Assembly (NCBI GenBank): GCA_013043165.1
Contig: JABDOQ010000082.1
Span: 1 to 64,000 of the forward strand
From: Woeseiaceae bacterium
Lineage (GTDB): Bacteria; Pseudomonadota; Gammaproteobacteria; Steroidobacterales; Woeseiaceae
Direction: 5' to 3'
Length of the DNA: 64,000 nt
The position numbers and the translations under genes are program-made. Below, piece after piece: positions 56,538-64,000 of the stretch (position 1 is its first letter; the number at the start of each line of letters is the position of its first letter). Below the pieces are notes generated by a model. The model searched no databases. It saw only the letters and a list, made by a program, of their open reading frames with translations, and was not told the DNA's origin.

Positions 56538-58324
56538 TGACTCAAAACGTGATGTACCGCTTGTTGCTGACCGCCGCCGCGTTCTGTGTGTGCCTACCGG
56601 TTTTTGCAGCCGACAGTACGGGCTCATCGATTGCCATCGGCCAAATGACGATGCAGCTTGTCGGCGGTCTTGCTTTGTTCTTGTTCGGCATCGATCAGAT
56701 GACGAATGCTCTGAAAGCGGTCGCGGGCGAAAGAATGCGATCGGTACTCGCCAAGTTGACGTCCAACCGTTACCTGGGGGCACTGACCGGCGCTTTTGTC
56801 ACAGCAATAATTCAATCTTCATCTGTCACAACCGTACTCGTTGTGGGTTTTACGACCGCCGGTCTGATGTCGTTTGCGCAGTCCATCGGTGTGATCATGG
56901 GCGCCAATATCGGTACCACGATAACGGCCCAAATCGTCGCTTTTAAAGTTACGAAAGCCGCTTTCCTGATGATTGCAGTCGGCTTCGGTTTTCTGTTCTT
57001 TTCGAAAAGAGACACGCTCCGTCATTATGGCGAGATCCTGATGGGACTCGGGCTCGTTTTTTTTGGCATGACCGTGATGAGCGAAGCAATGCAACCGCTG
57101 CGGAGCTATCACCCTTTTCTTGATCTGATGATAACAATGGAAAACCCGTTCATCGGGATTCTAATTGCTGCGGCCTTCACGGCACTCATACAATCCTCGT
57201 CGGCGACGACGGCTATCGTCATCGTCATGGCGGGGCAGGGGTTCATCACGCTACCAGCCGGAATTGCGCTGGCGTTTGGTGCCAACATAGGAACCTGTGT
57301 CACAGCAATGCTTGCAGCGATCGGCAAGCCGAGGGAAGCGTTGCGAGCCGCGGTTACACATGTCCTTTTCAATGTTGCAGGAGTGCTGCTGTGGCTGGGT
57401 TTCGTTGACCAACTCGCAGACCTGGTTACGATGCTGTCACCTGCGCATTCCGAATTGTCGGGTGCTCAAAAGCTGGCTGCCGAGGCGCCACGTCAGATCG
57501 CGAATGCGCATACGATCTTCAACGTGGCAAACACGCTGATATTCATTGGGTTCACCACATTGATAGCGCGTTTTGTCGAATGGTTGATTCCTGACAAGCC
57601 GCTGGATGAGGAGAGCCTTATCAAGGCCAAGTACCTTGACGAGGACATGATCTCGACCCCATCGCTCGCGCTTGATCTGGCGCGCCGGGAAATCAAGCAC
57701 ATGGGTGAGCAGGTGCTGGAGATGTTGGCTGGGATTTTGCCTGCAATCCTCCGCGGCAGCGCTTCCGAGCTTGATTCGATAAAACAGTTGGACGAACGCG
57801 TCGATATATTGCACGCAGAAATCGTGGTCTATCTCGGCCGCATCAGCAGCCGGGAGCTGACCAAGAAACAATCGCACGATCTCGTGCGGCTCATGGATGC
57901 GGTCAATGACCTTGAGAACATTGGCGATGTAATCGAGATGAATCTCGTTGAACAGGGTCGGCGCCGCATCGAGAAACACGTGTCGGTAAGTTCGCCAACT
58001 CAGGTAGTGCTGAGCGACTTCCATTTGGTCGTGATGGATGCGGTCGAGGCTGCGATTCATGCTGTCGCCGAGGACAACATCGACGCTGCGAAATCTGTCA
58101 CTCGCATGAAGAAAGAAATCACACGAATTACGAATTCCGCGGCTTCGCATGAAGCGAAAAGGCTCGTAGCTAATGAACCGCATCGCATCGAGGCCTACAC
58201 GATTGAGATGGATATCGCCGAAAAACTGCAGCGCATCTTCTATTTCGCAAAGCGCATGGCGCGAACGGTCACGGCCGACCCAGTCGATGAGGAACCTGCC
58301 GTGCCAGCTGACGCGCTTACCTGA
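56537..58324 (+). CDS. Na/Pi cotransporter family protein with PhoU domain
   Basis: Fusion of 595 residues: an N-terminal NptA/YjbB-type sodium-phosphate transporter and a C-terminal PhoU-like helical regulator (about 395-580). The transporter has the inverted pair QSSSVTT (93-99)/GANIGTT (122-128) and QSSSATT (219-225)/GANIGT (248-253). In E. coli YjbB exports phosphate, and such transporters generally balance cytoplasmic Pi. Start GTG at 56537 shares a base with the uspA stop; ATG at 56552 is an alternative. It overlaps the convergent ALDH by eight bases. Confidence 0.92.
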   Translation: MTQNVMYRLLLTAAAFCVCLPVFAADSTGSSIAIGQMTMQLVGGLALFLFGIDQMTNALKAVAGERMRSVLAKLTSNRYLGALTGAFVTAIIQSSSVTTVLVVGFTTAGLMSFAQSIGVIMGANIGTTITAQIVAFKVTKAAFLMIAVGFGFLFFSKRDTLRHYGEILMGLGLVFFGMTVMSEAMQPLRSYHPFLDLMITMENPFIGILIAAAFTALIQSSSATTAIVIVMAGQGFITLPAGIALAFGANIGTCVTAMLAAIGKPREALRAAVTHVLFNVAGVLLWLGFVDQLADLVTMLSPAHSELSGAQKLAAEAPRQIANAHTIFNVANTLIFIGFTTLIARFVEWLIPDKPLDEESLIKAKYLDEDMISTPSLALDLARREIKHMGEQVLEMLAGILPAILRGSASELDSIKQLDERVDILHAEIVVYLGRISSRELTKKQSHDLVRLMDAVNDLENIGDVIEMNLVEQGRRRIEKHVSVSSPTQVVLSDFHLVVMDAVEAAIHAVAEDNIDAAKSVTRMKKEITRITNSAASHEAKRLVANEPHRIEAYTIEMDIAEKLQRIFYFAKRMARTVTADPVDEEPAVPADALT

Positions 58325-59906
58325 TTGGCGGTACCTGCCAGTCGTCGGGCAACTCGCCCTGGTCCATGATGATCTCGCGGTGCCCGCTCCAGGTGCTCAC
58401 GATCGCTTCGGGCGTTCCGATGCCAGCGGCCCTGGGATCGCCAGCTGGCCCGAACCAGTGGTTCTGCGGTGCACCGGTCGTTCGGGCGCGCATGCCGCAA
58501 TACGTCGTACCGTTAACAGTGGATGAGAGCACGCGATTCTGGAATACGGGATCCGCACTGACGACGGCGGCCGTCAGGTGGTGCGACATGCGTTCAAGCA
58601 GGCCCAGTAACTCTGGAATGTCGGTGTCGTTGTAGGTGCTGACAACCTGGAAAGGACCGAAGAGTTCCGTCGTCAGGAGTTCAAAGTGCTTCGCGCAGAC
58701 GGCCTTTAGCGGCACCCGGATCGCCGTCGGCTCGAAGGCGCCATAGCACTCCGGGATGCCGTTCCTTGCGATCGGCGATCCGCCGAACAAGAGCTCTGCC
58801 GCGGGCACTTCGAGTACGGCATCGATGTGGCTCCTGATGCGGGCGTCGTCCCACGAAAGCACGGGGCCGACAGAAAGATCTGATAGCTTGCGGCGGGCGG
58901 CGAGCGTCGCCAATTTCGGCAAAAGGGCATCCGACCAATTGTCGTGAACGAAGAGAATGCTTTGCGCGGAGCATTTCTGACCGGACGCGTTATAGGCGTC
59001 TTCATCGGACTGCCATGAGACGTAGTCGAGCCAGCGCTGGTCATAGTCCGGGCCAATGATCTTCCAGTCAAAACCCGCGTCCTCGAGGCGAACCGCACCG
59101 TTGACCTGTCTCGCGATGGCTTCCGCGACCTGGCTGGAGCCCGTGAACTGCACCATGCGGACCTCGTGCTTGATGGCGTCAAGCAAATCGCCCATACGGG
59201 CCCCACGGCAATGAATCAGGTCGATATCTTTCGGCGACAGTCCGCAGTGAATCAGCAGGCGCAGGAATTGCTCGAAAACCACGCTGACCTTCGAGTCGAC
59301 CTTGACCAGCGGGCGGTTGCCCATGAAAAGTGCGCCCAGCGTCTGCAAAGCAGGAATTTCCAGCGGGAAGTTGAACGGTGCGATGACCACAACCGGGCCG
59401 TATGGCCAGCGGTAGCCGCGCGATTCCTGACCGGTGTTGTCCCCTGGATTGGAAAAACCGCGGCCGAGAAACCGGACACCGTCGCCTGCGAAGTTCTCGA
59501 GAAACACTCGCGTGACAACGACTTCATTGAGGCATTGCTGCCAGCTTTTCGGCATCACTCTCTGAATCAGCTTCGTGAACCAGGCTTCGACATCTTCATC
59601 AGCGAGCAGGGCGGCCGCTCTGGCACACACCCTGCCAAGATGCACGTAGCGGTCGGAGTTCTTGAGCGGATTGTGCAGCCCTGTTTTTGGACAGCTGCCG
59701 AAGCTCTTCAAAAATGGCGAGAGACCGTCAGTGTCCGGGACGTCGACAAAGCGTTCCCCGTTCAATGGATCCGGAATATCCTGCCGGACCTGCTTCTCAT
59801 GGGACCAACTGCCGCCCACAAGATTCATCGCCTGGCCCGGGGACCGGCTCGTCATACCGTCAAACGGGTCGAGCGTTGCAAATGCTGCTATTTTCTTTTT
59901 TTTCAT
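58317..59906 (-). CDS. aldehyde dehydrogenase, ALDH12 / P5C dehydrogenase-like
   Basis: Aldehyde dehydrogenase of 529 residues. NAD site and catalytic residues: APFNFPLEIP (Asn179), Glu275 in RLEDAGFDWK and nucleophile Cys312 in SGQKCSAQS. It has an unusual divergence from the common LELGGK around Glu275 and lines up best with plant ALDH12, the delta-1-pyrroline-5-carboxylate dehydrogenase, which oxidises glutamate semialdehyde from proline. No PutA or proline dehydrogenase is visible. ATGs at residues 18 and 27 are alternative starts; the first 25 residues are weakly conserved. Substrate assignment is moderate. Confidence 0.82.
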   Translation of the reverse strand: MKKKKIAAFATLDPFDGMTSRSPGQAMNLVGGSWSHEKQVRQDIPDPLNGERFVDVPDTDGLSPFLKSFGSCPKTGLHNPLKNSDRYVHLGRVCARAAALLADEDVEAWFTKLIQRVMPKSWQQCLNEVVVTRVFLENFAGDGVRFLGRGFSNPGDNTGQESRGYRWPYGPVVVIAPFNFPLEIPALQTLGALFMGNRPLVKVDSKVSVVFEQFLRLLIHCGLSPKDIDLIHCRGARMGDLLDAIKHEVRMVQFTGSSQVAEAIARQVNGAVRLEDAGFDWKIIGPDYDQRWLDYVSWQSDEDAYNASGQKCSAQSILFVHDNWSDALLPKLATLAARRKLSDLSVGPVLSWDDARIRSHIDAVLEVPAAELLFGGSPIARNGIPECYGAFEPTAIRVPLKAVCAKHFELLTTELFGPFQVVSTYNDTDIPELLGLLERMSHHLTAAVVSADPVFQNRVLSSTVNGTTYCGMRARTTGAPQNHWFGPAGDPRAAGIGTPEAIVSTWSGHREIIMDQGELPDDWQVPPIR

Positions 59907-60075
59907 TGGCAGATTGCTCTTTCCATGCTTTGCGTCCCGACACTAATGTGGATGCCCGCGCGCTATCAGGGAGAAAAAACCGTGTGCTGCTATACCGAAG
60001 GGCAGTATATTCAATACGCGGACCGAGCACTATGGACCGGAATTACAGGCCAGGGTATTTCCAGGAGGCGATGCC

Positions 60076-60474
60076 ATGTACATACCAGAAGGTTACGGGA
60101 CCATATTTCCGTACATGATAATAGACGGAGCAAACGATTTCGTCGACTTCCTGAAGAGCGTGTTCGACGCAAAGGAAGTCGGCAGGACGGAATTTCCGAA
60201 CGGCCGCGTCGCCAACATAGAGGTTCAAATTGGAACGTCCAGGTTCATGCTTAGCGAGCCCGACGGCGAGACGACAAAGCCGATGCCGGCTTCTTATTAC
60301 ATCTATGTCGAAGATGTCGATCAAACGCTGAAAAAAGCGGTTGCGCATGGCGCCACCAGGTTGTTCGACGCTATGGACATGACGTACGAGGACCGGCAGG
60401 CAGGAATTATAGACCCCGTCGGCAATTCGTGGTGGATATCGAAACGGCTGGTTGAAGCGCCGTACTACAGTTGA
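60076..60474 (+). CDS. VOC/PhnB-like protein
   Basis: Protein of 132 residues with one glyoxalase/PhnB-type fold: GTIFPYMIIDGANDFVDFLKSVFDAKEV (in parts), IEVQIGTSRFMLSEPDG and ASYYIYVEDVDQTLKKAVAHGATRLFD with IIDPVGNSWWISKR. This YdcK/PhnB-like subfamily lacks the usual metal His at residue 10 and its role is unknown. A strong AGGAGG ribosome site precedes the ATG by seven bases. It has its own promoter region, divergent from ALDH across 169 bases. Confidence 0.85.
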   Translation: MYIPEGYGTIFPYMIIDGANDFVDFLKSVFDAKEVGRTEFPNGRVANIEVQIGTSRFMLSEPDGETTKPMPASYYIYVEDVDQTLKKAVAHGATRLFDAMDMTYEDRQAGIIDPVGNSWWISKRLVEAPYYS

Positions 60475-60494
60475 CGCCCGACGTGATTGCAGGG

Positions 60495-61556
60495 TTACGG
60501 CAATTTCTGCGCGGACAGGAACGCCCAGATGTGATCGTTGGTCAGATCGCGCGTAACGGGGCCGATTCGTGAGACCGAGAAATACTGGTAGCCGTTCGGC
60601 CAGGTATGCCCGCCGCCTTCAATACGATATCTGACCAGCGGCGCCTCGCAGTTCAGCCAATTGCGCTTCGTCACGCGGATAACGCCCGGGATGTTGTCCG
60701 TTAGTTCAGTGTCGGCGACGTCTGCAGAACAGCCGTTGATCTCGCGCCACACCTGCATGCTTCGGTCCACCGCCAGATAGGCTCCGTCGAAGCCCCTGGC
60801 GCCCCTGCAATACGGCGAACCTCCGTCATACGGCCAGGCGCAATCGGCTGTGCCGTGTATCTGCAATACCGGAACCGCACGACCTGGCCTGCAACCCTGA
60901 ACGGCGCTGACCTGGTTCGCCCCGGCTACGGCTGCGATCGCAGCGATCCGATCGGGAATTTCGCAAGCCAGACGATGCGCCATAGCGGCGCCATTTGATA
61001 TTCCTGTCGCATAAACGCGCTGCATATCGACTTCTTTGCTTGCCTCGAGGCTGTCAAGCAGCGTGTTGAAATATGCCACATCGTCTACGCCCTTCTCACA
61101 GGCGAGACCGGACGTGCATATCCAATGCTTGCCGGCATCGCCGCCACCGGCATTCCAGGTTCGCATGCGTTTCAGGATCTGGCGAGAGGTGCCTCGTGGA
61201 GCAATGACGATATAGCCGTTGCGAGCGGCGTGGCCGGTAATACAATCCTGATTATCCACCTTGCCATCGGGGCAGGTCACACGGATGGCGTTGAATGCAT
61301 CAGACCCGCCGCCGTGCAGCACGAGCACTGCCGGGGCCGGTAGCTTCAGACCGTCGGGGATAAAGACATCGTATGGTCTGTGCGGATAACCAGGCAGTGC
61401 CACGCGTTCCGGCCGACCGGGCTCCCGGGCGTCAGCGTCGTCGGCCAACGACGGTCGCTCATGCGGCGAGCCCGCACAGGCAACCACGGCAAACGCCAGT
61501 GCCGCGAGTGACGTTGCGGACGGAATTCGTCTCCTAACGTCGAAAGTAAAGCGCAT
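60495..61556 (-). CDS. poly(3-hydroxybutyrate) depolymerase / feruloyl esterase-type lipoprotein
   Basis: Alpha/beta hydrolase of 353 residues of the LpqC/PHB-depolymerase family. Signal peptide with lipobox VVAC (lipidated Cys27). Catalytic triad: Ser187 (GISNGAAM), Asp238 (HGTADCAWP) and His317 (GGGHTWP), and HGGGSDAFN forms the oxyanion region. Many Cys residues (CPDGK, QDCITG, WICTSGLACEK) suggest disulphides. It may release aromatic acids from esters or cleave short polyesters in the periplasm or on the outer membrane. It ends 20 bases from the convergent VOC gene. Confidence 0.88.
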   Translation of the reverse strand: MRFTFDVRRRIPSATSLAALAFAVVACAGSPHERPSLADDADAREPGRPERVALPGYPHRPYDVFIPDGLKLPAPAVLVLHGGGSDAFNAIRVTCPDGKVDNQDCITGHAARNGYIVIAPRGTSRQILKRMRTWNAGGGDAGKHWICTSGLACEKGVDDVAYFNTLLDSLEASKEVDMQRVYATGISNGAAMAHRLACEIPDRIAAIAAVAGANQVSAVQGCRPGRAVPVLQIHGTADCAWPYDGGSPYCRGARGFDGAYLAVDRSMQVWREINGCSADVADTELTDNIPGVIRVTKRNWLNCEAPLVRYRIEGGGHTWPNGYQYFSVSRIGPVTRDLTNDHIWAFLSAQKLP

Positions 61557-61597
61557 TGCCCGACCGCATCTGTCAAATTGCCTGGTTGCACGGAAAA

Positions 61598-61674
61598 TGG
61601 CGCCCCGACCATGATTCGAACATGGGACCCCCAGATTAGGAATCTGGTGCTCTATCCGACTGAGCTACCGGGGC
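61598..61674 (-). tRNA. tRNA-Arg (anticodon CCU)
   Basis: A 77-nt gene on the minus strand: acceptor GCCCCGG/CGGGGC with discriminator G and encoded CCA (61600-61598), D-arm TAGCTCAGTCGGATAGAGCA, anticodon stem CCAGA/TCTGG with loop TTCCTAA (anticodon CCT at 61640-61638) and T-arm CATGGTCG-side ATGTTCGAATCATGG. A plus-strand frame open across it is a chance reading. Confidence 0.97.
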
Positions 61675-61755
61675 GGCGAGGCGATTCTAGCAGACCCTTG
61701 CGGTGCTGCAATGTATGTCTACATGTAAGTGATTGTAACAGCTGCATTTTGGCCA

Positions 61756-61783
61756 TTGTTGCGGCAGTCAACGTCTGTATATT
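61756..61783 (+). promoter_or_regulatory. weak candidate promoter of the CFA synthase operon
   Basis: TTGTTG at 61756-61761 and TATATT at 61778-61783 with 16 bases between. The -35 is poor, and an ECF sigma site could be used instead, since CFA synthase clusters of this type are often RpoE/ChrR-controlled; no match to a known ECF consensus is claimed. Confidence 0.3.
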
Positions 61784-61811
61784 GATCGTCACGAACCTAT
61801 TGGATCTCGCT

Positions 61812-62861
61812 ATGAGCGTTGTCGCATTAAAAGCAATTGATTGGACAGAGTCGGGGCTGGTGCCGGATTCCGTTATACGGAGCGGCATGCGTCGGCTTCT
61901 TGTGCGCAAGCTCGTCGAAATCAAGGCTGGTGACGTCGAGTTCTCTGCCAGAAACCTGAGCAAATTCACGAGCTTGATGCGCCGTTCGCCGATCGCCCTG
62001 GTTCCGGAGCTTGCCAACGAGCAGCACTATGACGTACCTGCGGAGTTCTTCGTGCAGGTGCTCGGTGAGAACCGCAAATACAGCTGCTGCCATTGGCCGG
62101 CGGGCGTCACTACATTGGGTGAGGCGGAAGAAGCGGCGCTGCGCACAACGGTAGAGAGGGCTGCTATCCGGGACGGCATGAAAGTGCTTGACCTCGGTTG
62201 TGGCTGGGGCTCGCTGTCACTATGGGTGGCGGAGCACTTTCCCAACGCGTCGGTGACCTCCGTTTCCAATTCCCAGTCACAGCGGGACTTCATTGTTTCG
62301 GAAGCGGCCGCGCGAGGAATCCAAAATATCTCTGTATTCGTTTGTGACATGAACGACTTTGACGCGGGCGAGACATTTGACCGCATCGTCTCGGTCGAGA
62401 TGTTTGAACACATGCGCAACTATCAGAAATTGTTCCGCCGAATCAACTCGTGGCTGGTGCCCGACGGCCGGTTCTTCATGCATATCTTCTGTCACCGCTC
62501 GACGCCTTACGAGTACACCGACAAAGGCCCGAGCGACTGGATGAGCCGACACTTTTTTTCCGGCGGAATAATGCCGAGCGCCGAGCTGCCGTTGCTTTTC
62601 CAGGAGGACCTGAATCTTGAGCAGCGCTGGTCCTGGAATGGCAATCACTATGCAAAGACCTGCCGTGCCTGGCTCGATCGCATGGATAGCCGGCGCAACG
62701 CTGTAATGCCGATTCTCGCCGGCACCTACGGAGAGGCGGACGCCGGACGTTGGTGGATGCGCTGGCGCATGTTCTTCATGGCCTGCGAGGAGCTGTTTCG
62801 ATTTAACCAGGGCAACGAATGGTTCGTTAGCCATTATTCCTTCATAAAGGCGGGTGCCTGA
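61812..62861 (+). CDS. cyclopropane-fatty-acyl-phospholipid synthase family methyltransferase
   Basis: SAM-dependent enzyme of 349 residues. QHYDVPAEFF (71-80), YSCCHW (90-95) and the SAM site LDLGCGWGSL (126-135) are the CFA family marks. The ATG at 61812 is chosen; the frame upstream runs through the tRNA. It forms cyclopropane or a methyl branch on unsaturated acyl chains. Next genes are DUF2878 and DUF6134-like, an arrangement I recall from Vibrio and Shewanella clusters where it follows FAD-oxidoreductase and DUF1365 genes. Those two genes are absent here. Confidence 0.88.
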   Translation: MSVVALKAIDWTESGLVPDSVIRSGMRRLLVRKLVEIKAGDVEFSARNLSKFTSLMRRSPIALVPELANEQHYDVPAEFFVQVLGENRKYSCCHWPAGVTTLGEAEEAALRTTVERAAIRDGMKVLDLGCGWGSLSLWVAEHFPNASVTSVSNSQSQRDFIVSEAAARGIQNISVFVCDMNDFDAGETFDRIVSVEMFEHMRNYQKLFRRINSWLVPDGRFFMHIFCHRSTPYEYTDKGPSDWMSRHFFSGGIMPSAELPLLFQEDLNLEQRWSWNGNHYAKTCRAWLDRMDSRRNAVMPILAGTYGEADAGRWWMRWRMFFMACEELFRFNQGNEWFVSHYSFIKAGA

Positions 62862-62862
62862 T

Positions 62863-63405
62863 ATGGCCATGCTCATTAATTTTATAGCGTTCCAGGTTGG
62901 CTGGTTTTCGTCAGTCATTGGTGCGGCGAAACAGATGCCGTGGCTCGGACCCGTTGTTCTTTTGGTCGTGCTCGCGATTCATATGAAGCAAGCGCGCCGA
63001 CCGCAGTTCGAATTGGGTTTGATCGTGGCGTGCGGCATTATCGGTTTGTTTTTCGATAGCCTGCTTGTCGCGGTCGGCTGGGTTTCCTATCCCTCGGGTC
63101 AGTTCAGCGCGTTTCTGGCGCCTTACTGGATCGTGACGATGTGGATGCTGTTTGGTACGACGCTCAATCTGTCGATGGGCTGGCTGAAAGGTCGTCCGAT
63201 ACTCGCGGCCGCTTTTGGCGCGATCGGTGGGCCAGCGTCCTACATAGCGGGCCAAAAACTCGGCGGAATTATTTTCCTGGACTACTATGCAGCGTTGCTC
63301 GCACTGTCTATTGGATGGGCTATATCAATGCCAATCCTGCTTGCCCTGTCAACAAGATTGGACGGCATTTCGGATGAGCTGGTGACACAAGAGATATCCG
63401 AATGA
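62863..63405 (+). CDS. DUF2878 family membrane protein
   Basis: Membrane protein of 180 residues with about six transmembrane segments (residues 5-25, 30-45, 55-75, 80-105, 110-130, 140-165). It matches DUF2878: NFIAFQVGWF, FDSLLVAVGWVSYPSGQ and GPASYIAGQKLGG. GGGTG precedes the ATG at 62863 by six bases; a GTG at 62854 is the alternative. It is one base past the CFA stop and overlaps the next frame by four (ATGA), so it is part of the same operon. Function unknown; possibly aids lipid modification. Confidence 0.82.
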   Translation: MAMLINFIAFQVGWFSSVIGAAKQMPWLGPVVLLVVLAIHMKQARRPQFELGLIVACGIIGLFFDSLLVAVGWVSYPSGQFSAFLAPYWIVTMWMLFGTTLNLSMGWLKGRPILAAAFGAIGGPASYIAGQKLGGIIFLDYYAALLALSIGWAISMPILLALSTRLDGISDELVTQEISE

Positions 63406-63440
63406 ACGCTTGTTTTCGTGTCAAAGGAGCTTTAATCGCT

Positions 63441-64000
63441 ATGGGTCGTATACAGGCATTCTGTTGGTCGTTTTTTGCCGTCTCGATCCTGGTGCTTCCG
63501 GTTACCACCAGCGCTTCGGCCACCAATTCGCAGAGCTGGGATTTTTCAGTGCTGCTCGATGGTGATAAAATCGGTTATCACCGATTTGAACTGACCGATA
63601 CGGGCGACGAGCGGCGCGTCACTAGCGAGGCGAAGTTCGATGTTCGCGTATTTTTCATCAACGCTTTCCGGTATCGGCATGAAAATACTGAGATTTGGTC
63701 GGACGGCTGCCTCAGGAAGATCGACGCCAGGACACAGGCGAACGGCAAGAAGCGCGCGGTCAGCGGCACCCAGGTGCAGGACGAGTTCATCGTCGACGAC
63801 GGCAGCGAGAAAAATGCGCTCTCCGACTGTGTCATGACCTTTGCCTATTGGGACCCTGACTTCCTGCAGCAACCGAAACTCCTGAACTCCCAGTCCGGTG
63901 AATACATCGACGTGGAGGTCGAACCACTCGGTAGTGAGCCGATAACCGTACGGGGCGAGGAAGTGGCTGCTTCCGCGTATCGACTAACTGCGGAGAAGAT
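63441..64000 (+). CDS. exported DUF6134-like protein (3' cut by window)
   Basis: Partial gene of at least 186 codons with no stop before the window end. I chose the ATG at 63441, 11 bases after AAGGAG, because a signal peptide (about 1-27, ending TSASA) follows immediately; the ATG at 63402 overlaps the DUF2878 stop and would add 13 residues. The mature protein begins WDFSVLLDGDKIGYHRFELTDTG, then FFINAFRYRHENTEIWSDGCLRK, features of DUF6134, a lipocalin-like beta family found with CFA/DUF2878 genes. No function is known. Confidence 0.7.
   Translation, partial: MGRIQAFCWSFFAVSILVLPVTTSASATNSQSWDFSVLLDGDKIGYHRFELTDTGDERRVTSEAKFDVRVFFINAFRYRHENTEIWSDGCLRKIDARTQANGKKRAVSGTQVQDEFIVDDGSEKNALSDCVMTFAYWDPDFLQQPKLLNSQSGEYIDVEVEPLGSEPITVRGEEVAASAYRLTAEK

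Noticed and set aside
61578-61811. In-frame extension of the CFA synthase upstream to 61578
   Set aside because: The extension crosses the tRNA-Arg gene, and the family domain starts after the ATG at 61812.

Overview
The window looks like chromosomal DNA from a moderately GC-rich gammaproteobacterium, probably aerobic and free-living. The evidence is conserved gammaproteobacterial gene order (rne-rluC-maf-yceD-rpmF-plsX-fabH; clpS-clpA-infA-aat-trxB; ftsK-lolA-rarA-serS), a type II secretion core, an OprI-like alanine-zipper lipoprotein, a TonB-dependent receptor and a lexA-imuA-imuB-dnaE2 cassette. A marine Woeseiaceae- or Steroidobacter-like lineage would fit the catabolic genes, but that is inference. 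No prophage, IS transposase or CRISPR array is visible.

Layout. 1-12.2 kb is catabolic: a 4-hydroxybutyryl-CoA dehydratase-like enzyme (cut by the window edge), a TonB receptor, an Old Yellow Enzyme homologue, and a minus-strand operon of MaoC hydratase, hydroxyacyl-CoA dehydrogenase-type SDR, thiolase and quinone reductase. Together the last four can run a FadB-independent beta-oxidation turn. A Sir2-TPMT-alpha-methylacyl-CoA racemase operon follows. 12.3-15.1 kb holds monomeric isocitrate dehydrogenase and a low-molecular-weight phosphatase. 15.1-22.7 kb is RNase E with a long structured leader, then rRNA modification, L32 and phospholipid/fatty-acid genes. 22.8-24.8 kb has a GST, an L,D-transpeptidase and its likely substrate lipoprotein.

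25.1-31.1 kb is the SOS mutagenesis operon behind two SOS boxes. 31.1-37.1 kb is gspCDEF plus a poly-Asp protein. 37.4-43.2 kb carries N-degron proteolysis (ClpS, ClpA, Aat), IF-1 and thioredoxin reductase. 43.4-50.9 kb carries chromosome segregation, lipoprotein sorting, RarA, SerRS, a BI-1 protein, an SDR and tRNA-Ser(UGA). 51.2-64 kb is accessory: small envelope proteins, a histidine phosphatase, YjbQ, Bcp, a CotH-kinase-like protein convergent with a DUF4956 protein, UspA with a Na/Pi-PhoU transporter, an ALDH, an esterase lipoprotein, tRNA-Arg(CCU), and a CFA synthase-DUF2878-DUF6134-like operon running off the right edge.

The most interesting non-standard signals are two 50-bp palindromes of one family at gene 3' ends (one perfect), a cluster of hairpins upstream of lexA, an ImuB with a possible clamp-binding motif in an N-terminal extension, a GspE without the zinc tetracysteine, the CotH-like/DUF4956 pair, and a run of convergent gene ends that overlap or nearly touch with no visible terminators.
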